Assembly (NCBI GenBank): GCA_029262455.1
Contig: JAJCZJ010000067.1
Span: forward strand, 1 to 33,886
Direction: 5' to 3'
DNA length: 33,886 bases
Source of the DNA: Deltaproteobacteria bacterium
GTDB lineage: Bacteria > Desulfobacterota > Binatia > HRBIN30 > CADEER01
Positions 14,723 through 24,894 of the stretch are shown piece by piece. Within the stretch, counting starts at the first letter, position 1. Each line of letters starts with the position of its first letter. Below the pieces are notes generated by a model. That model was not told where the DNA came from and did no database searches. It saw nothing but the letters and a program-made list of their open reading frames with translations. The position numbers and the translations under genes are program-made.

Positions 14723-15889
14723 ATGACCGAATCGCACACCACCCGCATTCTACTCGGCCCGGGCCCGAGCAACGCGCACCCGCGTGTCCTGCGAGCCTTG
14801 TCCCGCCCTCTCGTCGGCCATCTCGACCCAATCTTCCTCACCTTGATGGGAGAGATCCAAGATCTGCTCCGCAAGACGTTCCAGACTGACAATCGCCTGA
14901 CCATACCGATCTCCGCGACCGGGTCCGCCGGAATGGAAGCCTGCCTGGTCAACCTTCTCGAGCCCGGGGACAAGGCGATCGTCGGAGTCAACGGCGTCTT
15001 CGGCACGCGAATGATCGACATCGTCGGGCGAATCGGCGCCGAGGCCATTCCGGTCGAGGCTCCTTGGGGAGAGATCGTTCCGCCAGAGGCAGTGATCGGC
15101 GCCCTGAAAGCCAATCCCGAGGCAAAGGTCGCGTGTCTGGTGCACGCCGAGACCTCGACAGGCGCCTGGCAGCCCCTGGAGGAGGTCGGAGCCGCGGTTC
15201 GGGCCACCGACAGCCTATTCATCGTCGACGCAGTCACGTCGCTGGCAGGAGCTCCGCTCTACGTCGACACATGGGGCATCGACGCTTGCTACAGCGGCAC
15301 ACAGAAATGCCTGAGCTGCCCGCCTGGTCTGTCTCCTCTGACGTTCAGCGAAAAGGCGCTCGACGCACTGCGCCGCCGCAAAAGTGCCGTGCAGAGTTGG
15401 TACTTGGATCTATCGATGATTGAAAAGTATTGGGGCGATGAGCGCTTCTATCATCATACCGCACCGGTATCGATGAACTACGCGCTCGCCGAGGCGTTGC
15501 ACCTCGTCCAGGAGGAAGGGCTCGAAGCGCGCTGGCGAAGACACCAACGACACCACGAGGCGTTGCGGGACGGACTGTCGGCAATGGGCTTGCCGTTGGC
15601 CGCCCAGGAAGGACGGCGCTTGTGGATGTTGAACAGCGTCACCATCCCATCCGGGATCGACGACGCGGAAGTGCGCAAGAGGTTGCTGGCCGACTACAAC
15701 ATCGAGATCGGCGGCGGGCTGGGCCCGCTCAAGGGAAAAGTATGGCGCATCGGGCTGATGGGAGAGTCGAGTACGCCGGCCAACGTTTTGCTGCTGCTCA
15801 CAGCCCTCGAGCGCATCCTGCGCGATCTCGGAAAAGACATGCCCGACGGTGCCGGGGTGATGGCGGCCTCTTCAATCCTCGGAAGCTGA
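14723..15889 (+). CDS. Class V aminotransferase, alanine/serine-glyoxylate type
   Basis: 388-residue PLP enzyme of fold type I that would transaminate glyoxylate to glycine using alanine or serine. The N-terminus has LLGPGPSNAHPRVL, the classic start of this family. ATGSAGMEA (66-74) is the cofactor phosphate-binding turn, VDAVTSLAGAP (168-178) carries the PLP-ring Asp, and GTQKCL places the Schiff-base lysine at Lys195. Near the end, GGGLGPLKGKVWRIGLMG is also typical. It is divergent from glcDEF, whose product is glyoxylate, which supports the glyoxylate role. Its tail overlaps the convergent FG-GAP gene by 18 bp. Amino-donor preference cannot be read from sequence. Confidence 0.9.
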   Translation: MTESHTTRILLGPGPSNAHPRVLRALSRPLVGHLDPIFLTLMGEIQDLLRKTFQTDNRLTIPISATGSAGMEACLVNLLEPGDKAIVGVNGVFGTRMIDIVGRIGAEAIPVEAPWGEIVPPEAVIGALKANPEAKVACLVHAETSTGAWQPLEEVGAAVRATDSLFIVDAVTSLAGAPLYVDTWGIDACYSGTQKCLSCPPGLSPLTFSEKALDALRRRKSAVQSWYLDLSMIEKYWGDERFYHHTAPVSMNYALAEALHLVQEEGLEARWRRHQRHHEALRDGLSAMGLPLAAQEGRRLWMLNSVTIPSGIDDAEVRKRLLADYNIEIGGGLGPLKGKVWRIGLMGESSTPANVLLLLTALERILRDLGKDMPDGAGVMAASSILGS

Positions 15890-18454
15890 AGAATCATTGA
15901 AGACACGGCGCGCGATCGCCACGAGGTCCATCGCATCGACGCGCCCGTCGCCGTTCGCTTCGACTCCAGCTTCCGCGGCAAACGAGCCGCGCTCAACGTC
16001 CTCGACGGAACGGCCGTCGCCGTCGCCAACTTCGGCGACCCAGGCGACGACGTCGGCAGCGGATTTCACGCCGTCGCCGTTGCCGTCGCCGCGATTCGCG
16101 GCCCGGCCTTCCGGGGAGTAGTTTCCGAAAACACTGCACCCAGGGTCGCGAACGCAGTTGGTGAGAACCGTCACGTTGTTGGCATTGGCATCCGTATTGC
16201 CCGAAACCAAATCGTAACGCCCATCGCCGTCGTGATCCCAGCTGACGATCACCTCCGGCATGCGACTGGCGGTATCTCCAAGTCGCCCTGCAAAAGTGCC
16301 ATCGCCGGCGCCGGCGACACCACGACCAACGAAGGTCCGCACCACGTTCGAGGTCTGATTGACCGCGCCGATGTCGACGATTTGGTCGCCGGTGAAATCT
16401 CTCGCCACGATCGCGCTGACCAGAAACCCGGCGCGCAGTCCGCCGACGGCGCTGAAGGTTCCATCACAGCGGCCGAAAAAGAAGCGGATTGAATTGCTCG
16501 AGCTCGTCGAACGCCCGTTGCCGACGGCAAAATCGACGCGCCCGTCTGCCAGAAGATCCGTCGGATCGCCGCCGCCGAAGTCACCGACAGTGAGCGACGC
16601 AGGCTGCTCTCCGACAACGGTCGCGTCGTACTCGCGCGTGATCCCGAACGTCCCGTCTCGATTGCTCAGCAGGACAGCAACCGAATCAATCGCATTGTTG
16701 GCTACGACTAAATCGTCGAAGCCGTCACAGTTCGCATCGATTGCCGCGATATCCAACGGCAATGCGGATTGTCCGGTCTGCGTCGTTGGCGAACGTCTTG
16801 CCGGACCAAAGTTCCGATCCTCTCCTTGCAGCAGTGCGGCAACTTGCGACGAGTCGATCAGAGCTGTTGCGACATCGGGCCGACCATCGCCGTTGAAGTC
16901 GCCGATTGCGATCGCGGCTGGAGAATCGCCAACCGTGACCGGATCGCTCATCTCCAAGGCGCCCGACGGCCCTCCGGACAAGAAAATCAGGTCGTCTCGA
17001 TCAACACGTGCAACCCAAACATCGAGCCGAAGGTCCCGATCAAAATCAGCTACGCCGACGCCGCCCAGGACACCCCCAACCGCGATCACCTGGCGCACAG
17101 GTACGGTGGAGGCCGGGGTCCCCAAAAACACGAAGAGCTCGCCCTCGTCCGTCACCCCGATCAGATCAGACCAGCCATCGCCATCGACATCTCCTGCGGC
17201 CAGATCGGTCGGCTCACCACCGACCGGGCGATCTTCCGCCGCGTCGAAGGTTCCATCGTCTCGGCCGCGCAAGATCGCGACTGATCCGCCGCCGCTGCCA
17301 ATGCTCACAACCGCGATATCGATGCGGCCGTCGTTGTTGAAATCACCGGAACCGAGGCGGCGCGGTTCGGCGTCGGCTACATAGGTGCGTGCTTCGTCGA
17401 AGAGACCAGCGCCGCGACCGGCAACGACTGAGACATCTTGGCTGCGGCTATTGGCAGAAACGATATCGAGCTCGCCGTCGCCCGTAACATCTTCGACCAA
17501 GACGCGAATCGGTGCAGCACCGACCTGATAGAAAGTGCTCCTGCCGAAAGTGCCGTGACCGCGGCCAGGTCGAGTCTCGACGGCGTTGAGATCCGCCAAT
17601 GCGGCCACGTAGTCGAGAGCGTCGTCTCCATCGACATCGGCCAGCGCGAAGTCCGCGGCAGCCCCAACCGTCAGCAGCGAGGCCACGTCAAACGACCCGT
17701 CGCCCCGCCCCGGAAACACGGACACTGTTTCTGCCGTCCGATTCAAAGCCAGGATATCGGCGTTCCCATCAGCATCGACGTCGCCGATTCGCACCACGGC
17801 GGTGCCTCCGCCGGCCCTCAGGTCGTCGATGCCTGCAATCGTGGAATCGTGGTCGACGCGCTCGAAGGTACCATCGCCCCGCCCGATCAGAACGCTCACG
17901 GAGCCCGCAAAACCCTCAGATTCTTCGTTGGCCGTCACCAGGTCGGCCACCCCGTCGGCGTTGAGATCGCCCGCCGCTAGATGAAGTGGATTGCGCCCGA
18001 CATCGATCGGCGCCAGCGGTTCGCCGAAGAACCGCGCCTCTCGAACCTCCTCCGTGACACAGTCGACAGCGCTCGCCAAACCGAGCAGCACGGTTACGGT
18101 CGACTCGTTCGGATTGGCGAGAGCAAGGTCCAGCGTCTCGTCGCCATTCAAGTCCAAGATCACCAATTCACTCGGAGCACCCGCGAGATCAATGCCCGGC
18201 GGACGTCGATTCAGGACGGAATCGCCGCGACCCGTCGCGATGGCGACCTGACTGCGCAGACCACCGGTGTTGGTCACGACGACGTCGAGGTTACCGTCAC
18301 AATCGGCGTCGCCAACCCCAAGTCCAGTCGGCCCGCTGCCGACAGACGACACAGTCGCGGTTCGAAACACGCCGCTCTGCGCCGCCGAAGGACTCGGCTG
18401 CATCAAAACCGTCAACGCGGCCCAACAGACAAACATCCGGACCCGGCCCGTCAT
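15872..18454 (-). CDS. secreted FG-GAP/VCBS double-propeller protein with dockerin-like end (copy 1)
   Basis: 860-residue exported protein. The signal peptide (MFVCWAALTVLMQPSPSAAQ) follows an ATG at 18454 that has a GGAAGG Shine-Dalgarno, preferred over the TTG-type start at 18475. I count 14 FG-GAP-like repeats, each with a GDxDxDGxxDLVV-type calcium loop, for example DFNNDGRIDIAVV and DVDGDGWSDLIGV, enough for two seven-bladed beta-propellers. The last ~75 residues hold two dockerin-like loops, DGNGDGVKSAADV and EANGDGRVDAMDL. A pair of cysteines (TNCVRDPGC) precedes them. It is paralogous to the gene at 18956-21493. A cell-surface adhesive or ligand-binding role is inference. Confidence 0.85.
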   Translation of the reverse strand: MTGRVRMFVCWAALTVLMQPSPSAAQSGVFRTATVSSVGSGPTGLGVGDADCDGNLDVVVTNTGGLRSQVAIATGRGDSVLNRRPPGIDLAGAPSELVILDLNGDETLDLALANPNESTVTVLLGLASAVDCVTEEVREARFFGEPLAPIDVGRNPLHLAAGDLNADGVADLVTANEESEGFAGSVSVLIGRGDGTFERVDHDSTIAGIDDLRAGGGTAVVRIGDVDADGNADILALNRTAETVSVFPGRGDGSFDVASLLTVGAAADFALADVDGDDALDYVAALADLNAVETRPGRGHGTFGRSTFYQVGAAPIRVLVEDVTGDGELDIVSANSRSQDVSVVAGRGAGLFDEARTYVADAEPRRLGSGDFNNDGRIDIAVVSIGSGGGSVAILRGRDDGTFDAAEDRPVGGEPTDLAAGDVDGDGWSDLIGVTDEGELFVFLGTPASTVPVRQVIAVGGVLGGVGVADFDRDLRLDVWVARVDRDDLIFLSGGPSGALEMSDPVTVGDSPAAIAIGDFNGDGRPDVATALIDSSQVAALLQGEDRNFGPARRSPTTQTGQSALPLDIAAIDANCDGFDDLVVANNAIDSVAVLLSNRDGTFGITREYDATVVGEQPASLTVGDFGGGDPTDLLADGRVDFAVGNGRSTSSSNSIRFFFGRCDGTFSAVGGLRAGFLVSAIVARDFTGDQIVDIGAVNQTSNVVRTFVGRGVAGAGDGTFAGRLGDTASRMPEVIVSWDHDGDGRYDLVSGNTDANANNVTVLTNCVRDPGCSVFGNYSPEGRAANRGDGNGDGVKSAADVVAWVAEVGDGDGRSVEDVERGSFAAEAGVEANGDGRVDAMDLVAIARRVFNDSSASED

Positions 18455-18518
18455 CTGCAGTCCTTCCCAAGCCATCAGCCCAGCAAAGAGCGTGACGGAT
18501 CGCGATTCAATTCGCTTG

Positions 18519-18956
18519 TCAGTCTCCGCCCAGGCCGCGGATCAAGGTACTCGCTTCCTTGCCGTCGTATCGTCCACCGTGCCGTTTGCCCAGCTCTTTC
18601 ATCAGAGGCCCGATCTCCGACGATCCGATCTCGGCAGCGAGAGATCGGACGATCCCGGCTAGCTCATCCCCAGTCAGTTGGCTGGGCAAAAACGTCGCCA
18701 AGACCTCCTTCTCTTTTCGAGCTTCGGCCGCAATCTCATCGCGTCCGCCCTTCTCGGCAAACTCGATGATATCGTCACGTTTCTTGAGCTCCTTACGGAA
18801 GATCCCGACGATCTCAGCCTCAGCCACGGATTCGGCCCGCTTCTCGACTTTGAGGTTCTTGGCAGAGGTCATCACGGCCCGCAGGATGTCGACGCGCCTC
18901 TGATCGCGCGCCCTCATCGCCGCCTGAAGATCCTTCCGGAGAGACTCCTCGTCCAT
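18519..18956 (-). CDS. yqeY: GatB/YqeY domain protein
   Basis: 145-residue helical protein of the YqeY family, related to the tail domain of the GatB amidotransferase subunit and often linked with tRNA or translation functions. It starts MDEESLRKDLQAAMRARDQR, the usual opening, contains KEVLATFLPSQLT, and ends in the GRYDGKEASTLIRGLG helix. The ATG at 18956 overlaps the stop of the upstream FG-GAP gene (TGATG); a GTG at 18959 is the alternative start. It is lodged between two paralogous FG-GAP genes, unlike its usual place next to rpsU or dnaG, so its link with them is probably only positional. Confidence 0.9.
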   Translation of the reverse strand: MDEESLRKDLQAAMRARDQRRVDILRAVMTSAKNLKVEKRAESVAEAEIVGIFRKELKKRDDIIEFAEKGGRDEIAAEARKEKEVLATFLPSQLTGDELAGIVRSLAAEIGSSEIGPLMKELGKRHGGRYDGKEASTLIRGLGGD

Positions 18957-21493
18957 CACGAGGCGCCAGAGAAGATCCGACGTGCCAAAGACCCGATGTC
19001 CATCGGGTCGACGCGGCCATCGCCATTGGCATCGACGCCCGCCGCAGCCCCAAAGGACCCACGCTCGATGTCCTCGACAGCGCTGCCGTCGCCATCGACT
19101 CTTTCGGCGGCCACTGCAGCAATGTCCCCAGCCGACAGGATGCCATCGTTGTTGCCATCGCCGCGCACAGCCGGCTCTCCATCAGGTAGGAACTGATTGA
19201 AGACATCGCATCCCATGTCGCGGACACAGTTCGTCAAGATCGTAACGTTGTTGGCGCTTGCATCCGTATTGCCAGCTGCCAGATCATACCTTCCATCACC
19301 GTCATAGTCGCCAGCGGTCATCGTCTCTGGCATACGGCTTACGGTATCTCCCGGCCGAGAGCTGAACGTCCCATTGCCGTTACCGTCTTCGCCCCGACCG
19401 ATGAAGCTGCGAACAACGTTCGACGTCTGATTGACTGCGCCAAGGTCGACAATCTGGTCGCCGGTAAAGTCCCGAGCCGTCATCGCGGAAATGAGAAAGC
19501 CAGCGCGCAGCCCACCACCCGGCGTAAATGTCCCGTCACAGCGACCGAAGAAGAACCGGATCGAGTTGCTCGATCCTGCCGAGCGTCCGTTTCCGACCGC
19601 AAAATCAACCCGTCCATCGGCCATCATGTCGAGTGGCTCGCCGCCACCAAAGTCGCCAACGACGAGGGCATCGGGGAGCTCTCCCGCAATCGCCGCTTCC
19701 AATTCGCTACCAATACGGAAAGTTCCGTCACCGTTGCTCAACATCACCGCAACAGCATCGATCGCATTGTTCGCGGCAATCAAGTCGTCAAGGCCGTCGC
19801 AGTCGGCATCGAGAACAGCAAGTTCGATCGGCGTAGCTCGTTGGCCGGTCAACGTCGTTGCTGACAAGATGGCGCTGCCGAATCGACGATTCCCAGATTG
19901 CAAGAAGGCAGCAACCTGCGAGGTCTCGACTTGCGCGGTGGCAATATCGGCACGGCCATCGCCATTGAAATCGCCAATCGCCACCGGCGAAGGTGTATCG
20001 CCACCGGCATCGATCCGGGTTTCGATTTCCAATGAGCCAGAAGGAGAGCCAAACAAGATGACTAACTGCCCGGCATCAATGTCCGAGACGACAGCATCGA
20101 GGCGCAGATCCTTATCGAAATCGGCCACTGCGATACCGCGTGCGCTACCGCCGAGGGGGATGATTCGGCGATCACCAAGACCGATGCCCGGACGACCCGG
20201 AAAGACAAAGATGTCGCCGGGTTCGGTTACGCCAATCAGGTCAGCCCATCCATCTCCGTCGACATCGCCCGTGGCCAGATCGGTCGGAGCTGCGCCGACA
20301 CGACGGTCTTCCGCAGCATCAAAGGTTCCATCCTCGCGGGCTCGCAGAACTGCCACAGTCGCGCCACTGCTCCCCTCGCTCACGACCGCAATATCGACAC
20401 GGCCGTCGTTGTTAAAGTCACCCAGGCCCAGGCGGCGCGGCTCAGCGTCAGCGACATAACTTCGCGCTGACCGGAAAGTGCCATCGCCATTTCCAGCGAT
20501 CACCGAAACGTCTTGGCTACGACTGTTCGCCGAAACGATATCGACCTGGCCATCGCCCGTGACATCAGCGGCCAAGACACGAATCGGAGCGCTGCCCACT
20601 TCGAAGGAGCTGGCGCTGCCAAATGTTCCGTCGCCGTTTCCGGCGCGGAACTCCACGCTATCGAGATTTGCAAGCGCGGCGACATAATCCAAATTGCTAT
20701 CACCGTTTAGGTCAGCCAGTACGAAATCTTCAGCGCCTGGCACCGTCAACGACGTAGGAGGTCCAAACGTTCCGTCGCCGTTGCCCGGATAGAAAAACAG
20801 ACTTTCGGAGACAGCATTCAGGGCGACGATATCAGCATCTCCGTCGCGATCGAGATCCGCGATGCGAACAACGGATGTGCCAATCTCGCCCTCTAGGTCT
20901 TGCACCCCTTCCATCACGGAATCGTGATCCACCCGTCCGAACGTACCGTTGCCGATCCCAAGCAGCACACTGACAGTCCCGCGAGAACCTTCCGACTCGA
21001 CATTCGCCGTCACCAAGTCTGGGATGTCATCATTGTTCAGATCACCAACAACGATCTCAACCGGCCCGCCACCCACGGACTCCGTGTCCAGCGCATCGCC
21101 GAAGAACTCCCTGGTGCCCAATCCGGCCAGAATCGTGACGCTGCTGTCGTTCGTGTTGGCGATCGCCAGATCAGCGATCCCGTCATCGTTCAGATCGGCC
21201 AGCGCGGTCTCTCCGGGGAGGCTCCCAACATCGAGGCCCGGCGGAAACTGAATCAAGTTCGAATCCCCACGGCCAATGGCAACGACGATTTGATTGCTGA
21301 ATCCGCCGGTGTTCGTGACGACGACATCGAGTTCACCGTCGCGGTCGATATCGCCGACCTCTAAGGCCGTCGGCCGGCTGCCAACCGTCGACAACGTCGC
21401 CGACCGAAAAACACCGCTGTCAGCCAACGCGCCACCGGCAAGCGCCAGCGTCGCCAGCAAGACAAAGTTCGAGATCGAATACTGATGGGTCAT
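18956..21493 (-). CDS. secreted FG-GAP/VCBS double-propeller protein with dockerin-like end (copy 2)
   Basis: 845-residue exported protein paralogous to the one at 15872-18454, with the same domain order. The signal peptide covers about residues 1-25 (NFVLLATLALAGGALA). The ATG at 21493 follows a GGAGGGG Shine-Dalgarno; the frame also has a GTG two codons earlier. I count 14 FG-GAP-like repeats such as DLNNDDIPDLVTAN and DVDGDGWADLIGV, consistent with two seven-bladed propellers. The C-terminus has dockerin-like loops DGNNDGILSAGDI and DANGDGRVDPMDI, ending LARRIFSGAS. It overlaps yqeY and follows lepB by 21 bp. No cohesin partner is present in the window. Confidence 0.85.
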   Translation of the reverse strand: MTHQYSISNFVLLATLALAGGALADSGVFRSATLSTVGSRPTALEVGDIDRDGELDVVVTNTGGFSNQIVVAIGRGDSNLIQFPPGLDVGSLPGETALADLNDDGIADLAIANTNDSSVTILAGLGTREFFGDALDTESVGGGPVEIVVGDLNNDDIPDLVTANVESEGSRGTVSVLLGIGNGTFGRVDHDSVMEGVQDLEGEIGTSVVRIADLDRDGDADIVALNAVSESLFFYPGNGDGTFGPPTSLTVPGAEDFVLADLNGDSNLDYVAALANLDSVEFRAGNGDGTFGSASSFEVGSAPIRVLAADVTGDGQVDIVSANSRSQDVSVIAGNGDGTFRSARSYVADAEPRRLGLGDFNNDGRVDIAVVSEGSSGATVAVLRAREDGTFDAAEDRRVGAAPTDLATGDVDGDGWADLIGVTEPGDIFVFPGRPGIGLGDRRIIPLGGSARGIAVADFDKDLRLDAVVSDIDAGQLVILFGSPSGSLEIETRIDAGGDTPSPVAIGDFNGDGRADIATAQVETSQVAAFLQSGNRRFGSAILSATTLTGQRATPIELAVLDADCDGLDDLIAANNAIDAVAVMLSNGDGTFRIGSELEAAIAGELPDALVVGDFGGGEPLDMMADGRVDFAVGNGRSAGSSNSIRFFFGRCDGTFTPGGGLRAGFLISAMTARDFTGDQIVDLGAVNQTSNVVRSFIGRGEDGNGNGTFSSRPGDTVSRMPETMTAGDYDGDGRYDLAAGNTDASANNVTILTNCVRDMGCDVFNQFLPDGEPAVRGDGNNDGILSAGDIAAVAAERVDGDGSAVEDIERGSFGAAAGVDANGDGRVDPMDIGSLARRIFSGAS

Positions 21494-21514
21494 CTCCACC
21501 CCTCCACATTTTCT

Positions 21515-22084
21515 TCAGTCAATCGGCGCGCCGATTCTTTCCCAACGGACGCTGCCGCCACTCTTCCTCTGAGACCAATAGATGAGAAAAACCCGCCCTT
21601 TGATGCTCGAAACTTTGACCGGACCCCATGTTCTACTATCGATGCTCTGATCCCGGTTGTCTCCTAGCACAAAAACGTGCTCCGGGGGTACCCGAACGGG
21701 CGCAAATTCGGCCGCTCCCGATGGCCACCGGTCGGGTCCCTCCCGCTCGCGCCCATCGACCCGCAGGGCCCCCTGCCGGAACTCGACCACCTCCCCACCC
21801 GTGGCAACGACTCGCTTTACATAGAAGCGGTTCGGCTCTTCGGGCAACTCCAGGATCACCACATCGTCCACGGCGGGGACCGCCAGAGGCCACAGCCAGC
21901 CATCGGAAAACGGAGACGGCACCCCGTAGGCGATCTGTGAGCTCAGGATATGGTCGCCGATCTGCAACGTAGGCAACATCGAGCCAGACGGGATTTTGAA
22001 CCCCTGGACGACGCACCCTTTCAGAAGTAGCGCCAAGACGACGCCGGTCCCGAGCGCGTGTAGGTACTGAGCCGGGCCGGGCAT
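21515..22084 (-). CDS. lepB: Signal peptidase I
   Basis: 189-residue serine protease that removes signal peptides from exported proteins at the outer face of the inner membrane. It has one N-terminal membrane helix (GTGVVLALLLKGCVVQGF), followed by the catalytic SGSM (Ser35), the general-base lysine in YVKRVVATGG (Lys90) and the GDNRDQSIDSR box. The single-anchor form is like the shorter enzymes of Gram-positive bacteria and deltaproteobacteria rather than the E. coli form. It lies 33 bp after lepA, the classic lepA-lepB pairing, and just before an FG-GAP gene whose product needs signal-peptide cleavage. Confidence 0.92.
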   Translation of the reverse strand: MPGPAQYLHALGTGVVLALLLKGCVVQGFKIPSGSMLPTLQIGDHILSSQIAYGVPSPFSDGWLWPLAVPAVDDVVILELPEEPNRFYVKRVVATGGEVVEFRQGALRVDGREREGPDRWPSGAAEFAPVRVPPEHVFVLGDNRDQSIDSRTWGPVKVSSIKGRVFLIYWSQRKSGGSVRWERIGAPID

Positions 22085-22117
22085 CGAACGTACGGAGAGC
22101 GAGGAATTCCCGCTCGA

Positions 22118-23917
22118 TCAGTCCTCACCGACCCGAAGCACCGCCAGAAAAGCCTCTTGCGGTATCTCGACGTGGCCGACCTGCTTCATGCGCTTCTTGC
22201 CCTCTTTTTGCTTTTCGAGGAGTTTTCGCTTGCGCGAAATATCACCGCCATAACACTTCGCGGTCACATTTTTGCGCAATGCCTTCACCGTCTTGCGTGC
22301 GATCACCTTGGCCCCCAGAGACGCCTGCAGAACGACCTCGAACATCTGCCTGGGAATGAGCTCCTGCATCTTGGAGATCACGTCGCGGCCGCGCATATAG
22401 GCGCGCTCGCGGTGGACGATCATCGACAATGCGTCGACCGCTTCTCCGTTGATCAACACATCGAGCTGAACCAGATCGCCGGCGCGCAGATCCAGGAACT
22501 CGTAGTCCAACGACGCGTACCCCTTGGTCGCCGATTTCAACCGATCATAAAAGTCCAAGACGACTTCGTTAAGCGGCAGTTCGTAATCGACAACCACCCG
22601 CCCCATGCCGAGATAGCGCATGTTCTTCTGACGGCCGCGCTTCTCCTCGCACAAAGCAAAAACGTTCCCGAGATACTGCTCGGGAACGTGAATCGCAGCG
22701 AGAATATAGGGCTCTTCCATCATCTCGATCTCACCGACCGGGGGGAGCTTGGCTGGACTATCGACCAGCAGCACCTGTCCTTGCGTCGTCGTGACCCGGT
22801 ATTCGACCGTCGGAGCCGTCGCGATCAGGGCGAGATCGAACTCCCGTTCGAGCCGCTCGCGCACGATATCCATGTGCAGCAACCCCAAAAAACCACAGCG
22901 AAAACCGAACCCCAGGGCGACAGAACTCTCCACTTCGTAGCTAAACGCAGAGTCGTTGAGACGCAGCTTCTCCATAGCGTCGCGCAGTGGTTCGTACTGC
23001 ACCGAATCGGTCGGATACAGCCCGCTAAAGACCATCGGCTTGATCGCCTTGAAGCCTGCCAGCGGCTCCGGTGTCCTTCGCTCAGCCGATGTAATCGTAT
23101 CACCGATCTTCGCGTCGCCAATGTCCTTGATACTGGCGCTGATGAAGCCAACATCCCCCGGCCCCAGGTCTTTGCAGGCCGCGGGCCGTGGGGCGAAGAC
23201 TCCAACCTGGGTGACGTGGAAGGTCTTCCCGCTCGCCATGAGAAGAATCGGCGTGCCGCCGGTGACGCGGCCTTCGAAGACCCGAATGACCGCCACGACG
23301 CCGTGATACGGGTCGAACCAGCTGTCGAACACCAGCGCCTTCAGGGGTGCGTTCTCGTCGCCCCCGGGCGCCGGGACGATCTCGACGATCCCCTCCAACA
23401 CCTCGGTGATTCCAATCCCCTGCTTCGCGCTGGTAAGAATCGCCCCCGACGCGTCGAGACCGATAATCTCTTCGATCTCCTGGCGCACGCGCTCCGGCTC
23501 GGCTCCGGGAAGATCGATCTTGTTGATGACCGGGAGAATCTCCAAGTCGTTGTCCAAGGCGAGGTAGACGTTCGTCAAGGTCTGCGCCTCGACCCCCTGC
23601 GAAGCGTCGACGACTAGAATCGCGCCTTCGCAAGCCGCCAGGCTGCGCGACACCTCGTAGGTAAAATCAACATGGCCGGGCGTATCGATGAGATTGAAAC
23701 TGTAGTCGGCGCCGGCTTTCGATCGATAGTTGAGCCGCACGGGACTCGCCTTGATCGTGATCCCACGCTCACGCTCGAGGTCCATGCTGTCGAGCATCTG
23801 GGCTTGACGATCTCGCTGACTGATCGTCTGCGTCTCTTCGATCAGTCGATCGGCCAGCGTAGACTTCCCATGATCGATGTGCGCGATGATCGAAAAATTT
23901 CTAATGTTGGATGGCAT
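22118..23917 (-). CDS. lepA: Elongation factor 4 (LepA)
   Basis: 599-residue translational GTPase acting on the ribosome, reported to promote back-translocation or assist initiation. G1 is AHIDHGKS (12-19), the switch II region is DTPGHVDF, and G4 is NKID. The C-terminal half has the LepA-specific domain, ending in [20 protein letters not shown], a signature of this family. Start ATG and length (usually 595-605) agree with the family. It is closely followed by lepB and preceded by the nucleotide-sugar genes, with only 3 bp between it and the decarboxylase gene. Confidence 0.97.
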   Translation of the reverse strand: MPSNIRNFSIIAHIDHGKSTLADRLIEETQTISQRDRQAQMLDSMDLERERGITIKASPVRLNYRSKAGADYSFNLIDTPGHVDFTYEVSRSLAACEGAILVVDASQGVEAQTLTNVYLALDNDLEILPVINKIDLPGAEPERVRQEIEEIIGLDASGAILTSAKQGIGITEVLEGIVEIVPAPGGDENAPLKALVFDSWFDPYHGVVAVIRVFEGRVTGGTPILLMASGKTFHVTQVGVFAPRPAACKDLGPGDVGFISASIKDIGDAKIGDTITSAERRTPEPLAGFKAIKPMVFSGLYPTDSVQYEPLRDAMEKLRLNDSAFSYEVESSVALGFGFRCGFLGLLHMDIVRERLEREFDLALIATAPTVEYRVTTTQGQVLLVDSPAKLPPVGEIEMMEEPYILAAIHVPEQYLGNVFALCEEKRGRQKNMRYLGMGRVVVDYELPLNEVVLDFYDRLKSATKGYASLDYEFLDLRAGDLVQLDVLINGEAVDALSMIVHRERAYMRGRDVISKMQELIPRQMFEVVLQASLGAKVIARKTVKALRKNVTAKCYGGDISRKRKLLEKQKEGKKRMKQVGHVEIPQEAFLAVLRVGED

Positions 23918-23920
23918 GCC

Positions 23921-24892
23921 TCAGGCTGCGCCGCCCTCTTTCCCTTTGGCCAACAGCTCTCGAAAGTAATCGATCGTCTTGTTCAACCCAGTCTCCAAGT
24001 CGACTTCGGGTTCCCAGCCCAAGACTTGTCGCGCCTTGGTGATGTCGGGACGACGCGTTTTGGGGTCATCCTGAGTTCTCTCGTCCTGAGGCTTGACGAA
24101 GTCGATCTTCGACTTCGAACCAGTCAGCTCGACGACGCGACGAGCGAACTCGAGAATCGTCATTTCAATCGGATTACCGAGATTGACCGGATCGTGGTAA
24201 CCCGACTGAACCAGCTTCATCATCCCGTCGACCAGATCTGAAACGAAACAAAAGCTCCTGGTGCGCCCACCATCGTCGTAGACCGTGAGGGGTTCTCCGC
24301 GCAGCGCTTGCGCCACAAAATTTGTCACCACGCGGCCATCGTCCGCCCGCATGCGCGGACCGTAGGTGTTGAAGATGCGACAAATATAGGTCGGCAGATC
24401 CTGATCGCGATGGTAGGCCATCGTCATCGCCTCGGCGAAGCGTTTCGACTCGTCGTACACGCCGCGCGGACCGACCGGGTTTACGTTGCCCCAGTAGTCC
24501 TCCGGCTGCGGATGGACCTCCGGATCCCCATAGACCTCCGAAGTAGAAGCCAAGAGCAGCGAAGCCCCCTTGGCTCGCGCCAGGCCAAGCGCCTTGTGCG
24601 TGCCCAACGCTCCAACCTTCAGAGTCGGGATCGGCATCCGGAGGTAGTCCACCGGGCTCGGAAGTGATGCCAGATGAAAGATCGTATCGAGCGGGCCTTC
24701 GACGTGGACGTAGTCCGTCACATCATACTTCAAGAACCGAAACCGATCGTTGCCCATCAAATGAGCGATATTACGCGGGTGCCCCGTGGATAGATTGTCG
24801 AGAGCGATGACCTCGTGCCCCTCGTCCAACAATCGGTCCGCCAGATGCGAGCCAATGAACCCAGCCCCACCGGTGATCAAAACTCGCCCCAT
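23921..24892 (-). CDS. UDP-glucuronate decarboxylase-like SDR (UDP-xylose synthase)
   Basis: 323-residue extended short-chain dehydrogenase. The NAD-binding motif [10 protein letters not shown] is at 7-16, the Ser-rich catalytic region is [20 protein letters not shown] (116-135), and the YxxxK pair is Tyr146/Lys150. The phrases YGDPxVHPQPExYWGNVNP and [12 protein letters not shown] strongly match UDP-glucuronic acid decarboxylases, which turn UDP-GlcA into UDP-xylose. It starts two bases after the ugd stop, and Ugd would make its substrate. Related dTDP-glucose dehydratases are less likely given these motifs. Confidence 0.88.
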   Translation of the reverse strand: MGRVLITGGAGFIGSHLADRLLDEGHEVIALDNLSTGHPRNIAHLMGNDRFRFLKYDVTDYVHVEGPLDTIFHLASLPSPVDYLRMPIPTLKVGALGTHKALGLARAKGASLLLASTSEVYGDPEVHPQPEDYWGNVNPVGPRGVYDESKRFAEAMTMAYHRDQDLPTYICRIFNTYGPRMRADDGRVVTNFVAQALRGEPLTVYDDGGRTRSFCFVSDLVDGMMKLVQSGYHDPVNLGNPIEMTILEFARRVVELTGSKSKIDFVKPQDERTQDDPKTRRPDITKARQVLGWEPEVDLETGLNKTIDYFRELLAKGKEGGAA

Positions 24893-24894
24893 GA

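Noticed and set aside
15897-21485. Long plus-strand frames opposite the FG-GAP genes
   Set aside because: They are low-complexity Ser/Arg/Pro-rich shadows created by the GC-rich repeat codons of the minus-strand genes; no start signal or domain supports them.
22157-23617. Long plus-strand frame opposite lepA
   Set aside because: Antisense shadow of a highly conserved gene; its composition is not protein-like and it has no ribosome-binding site.
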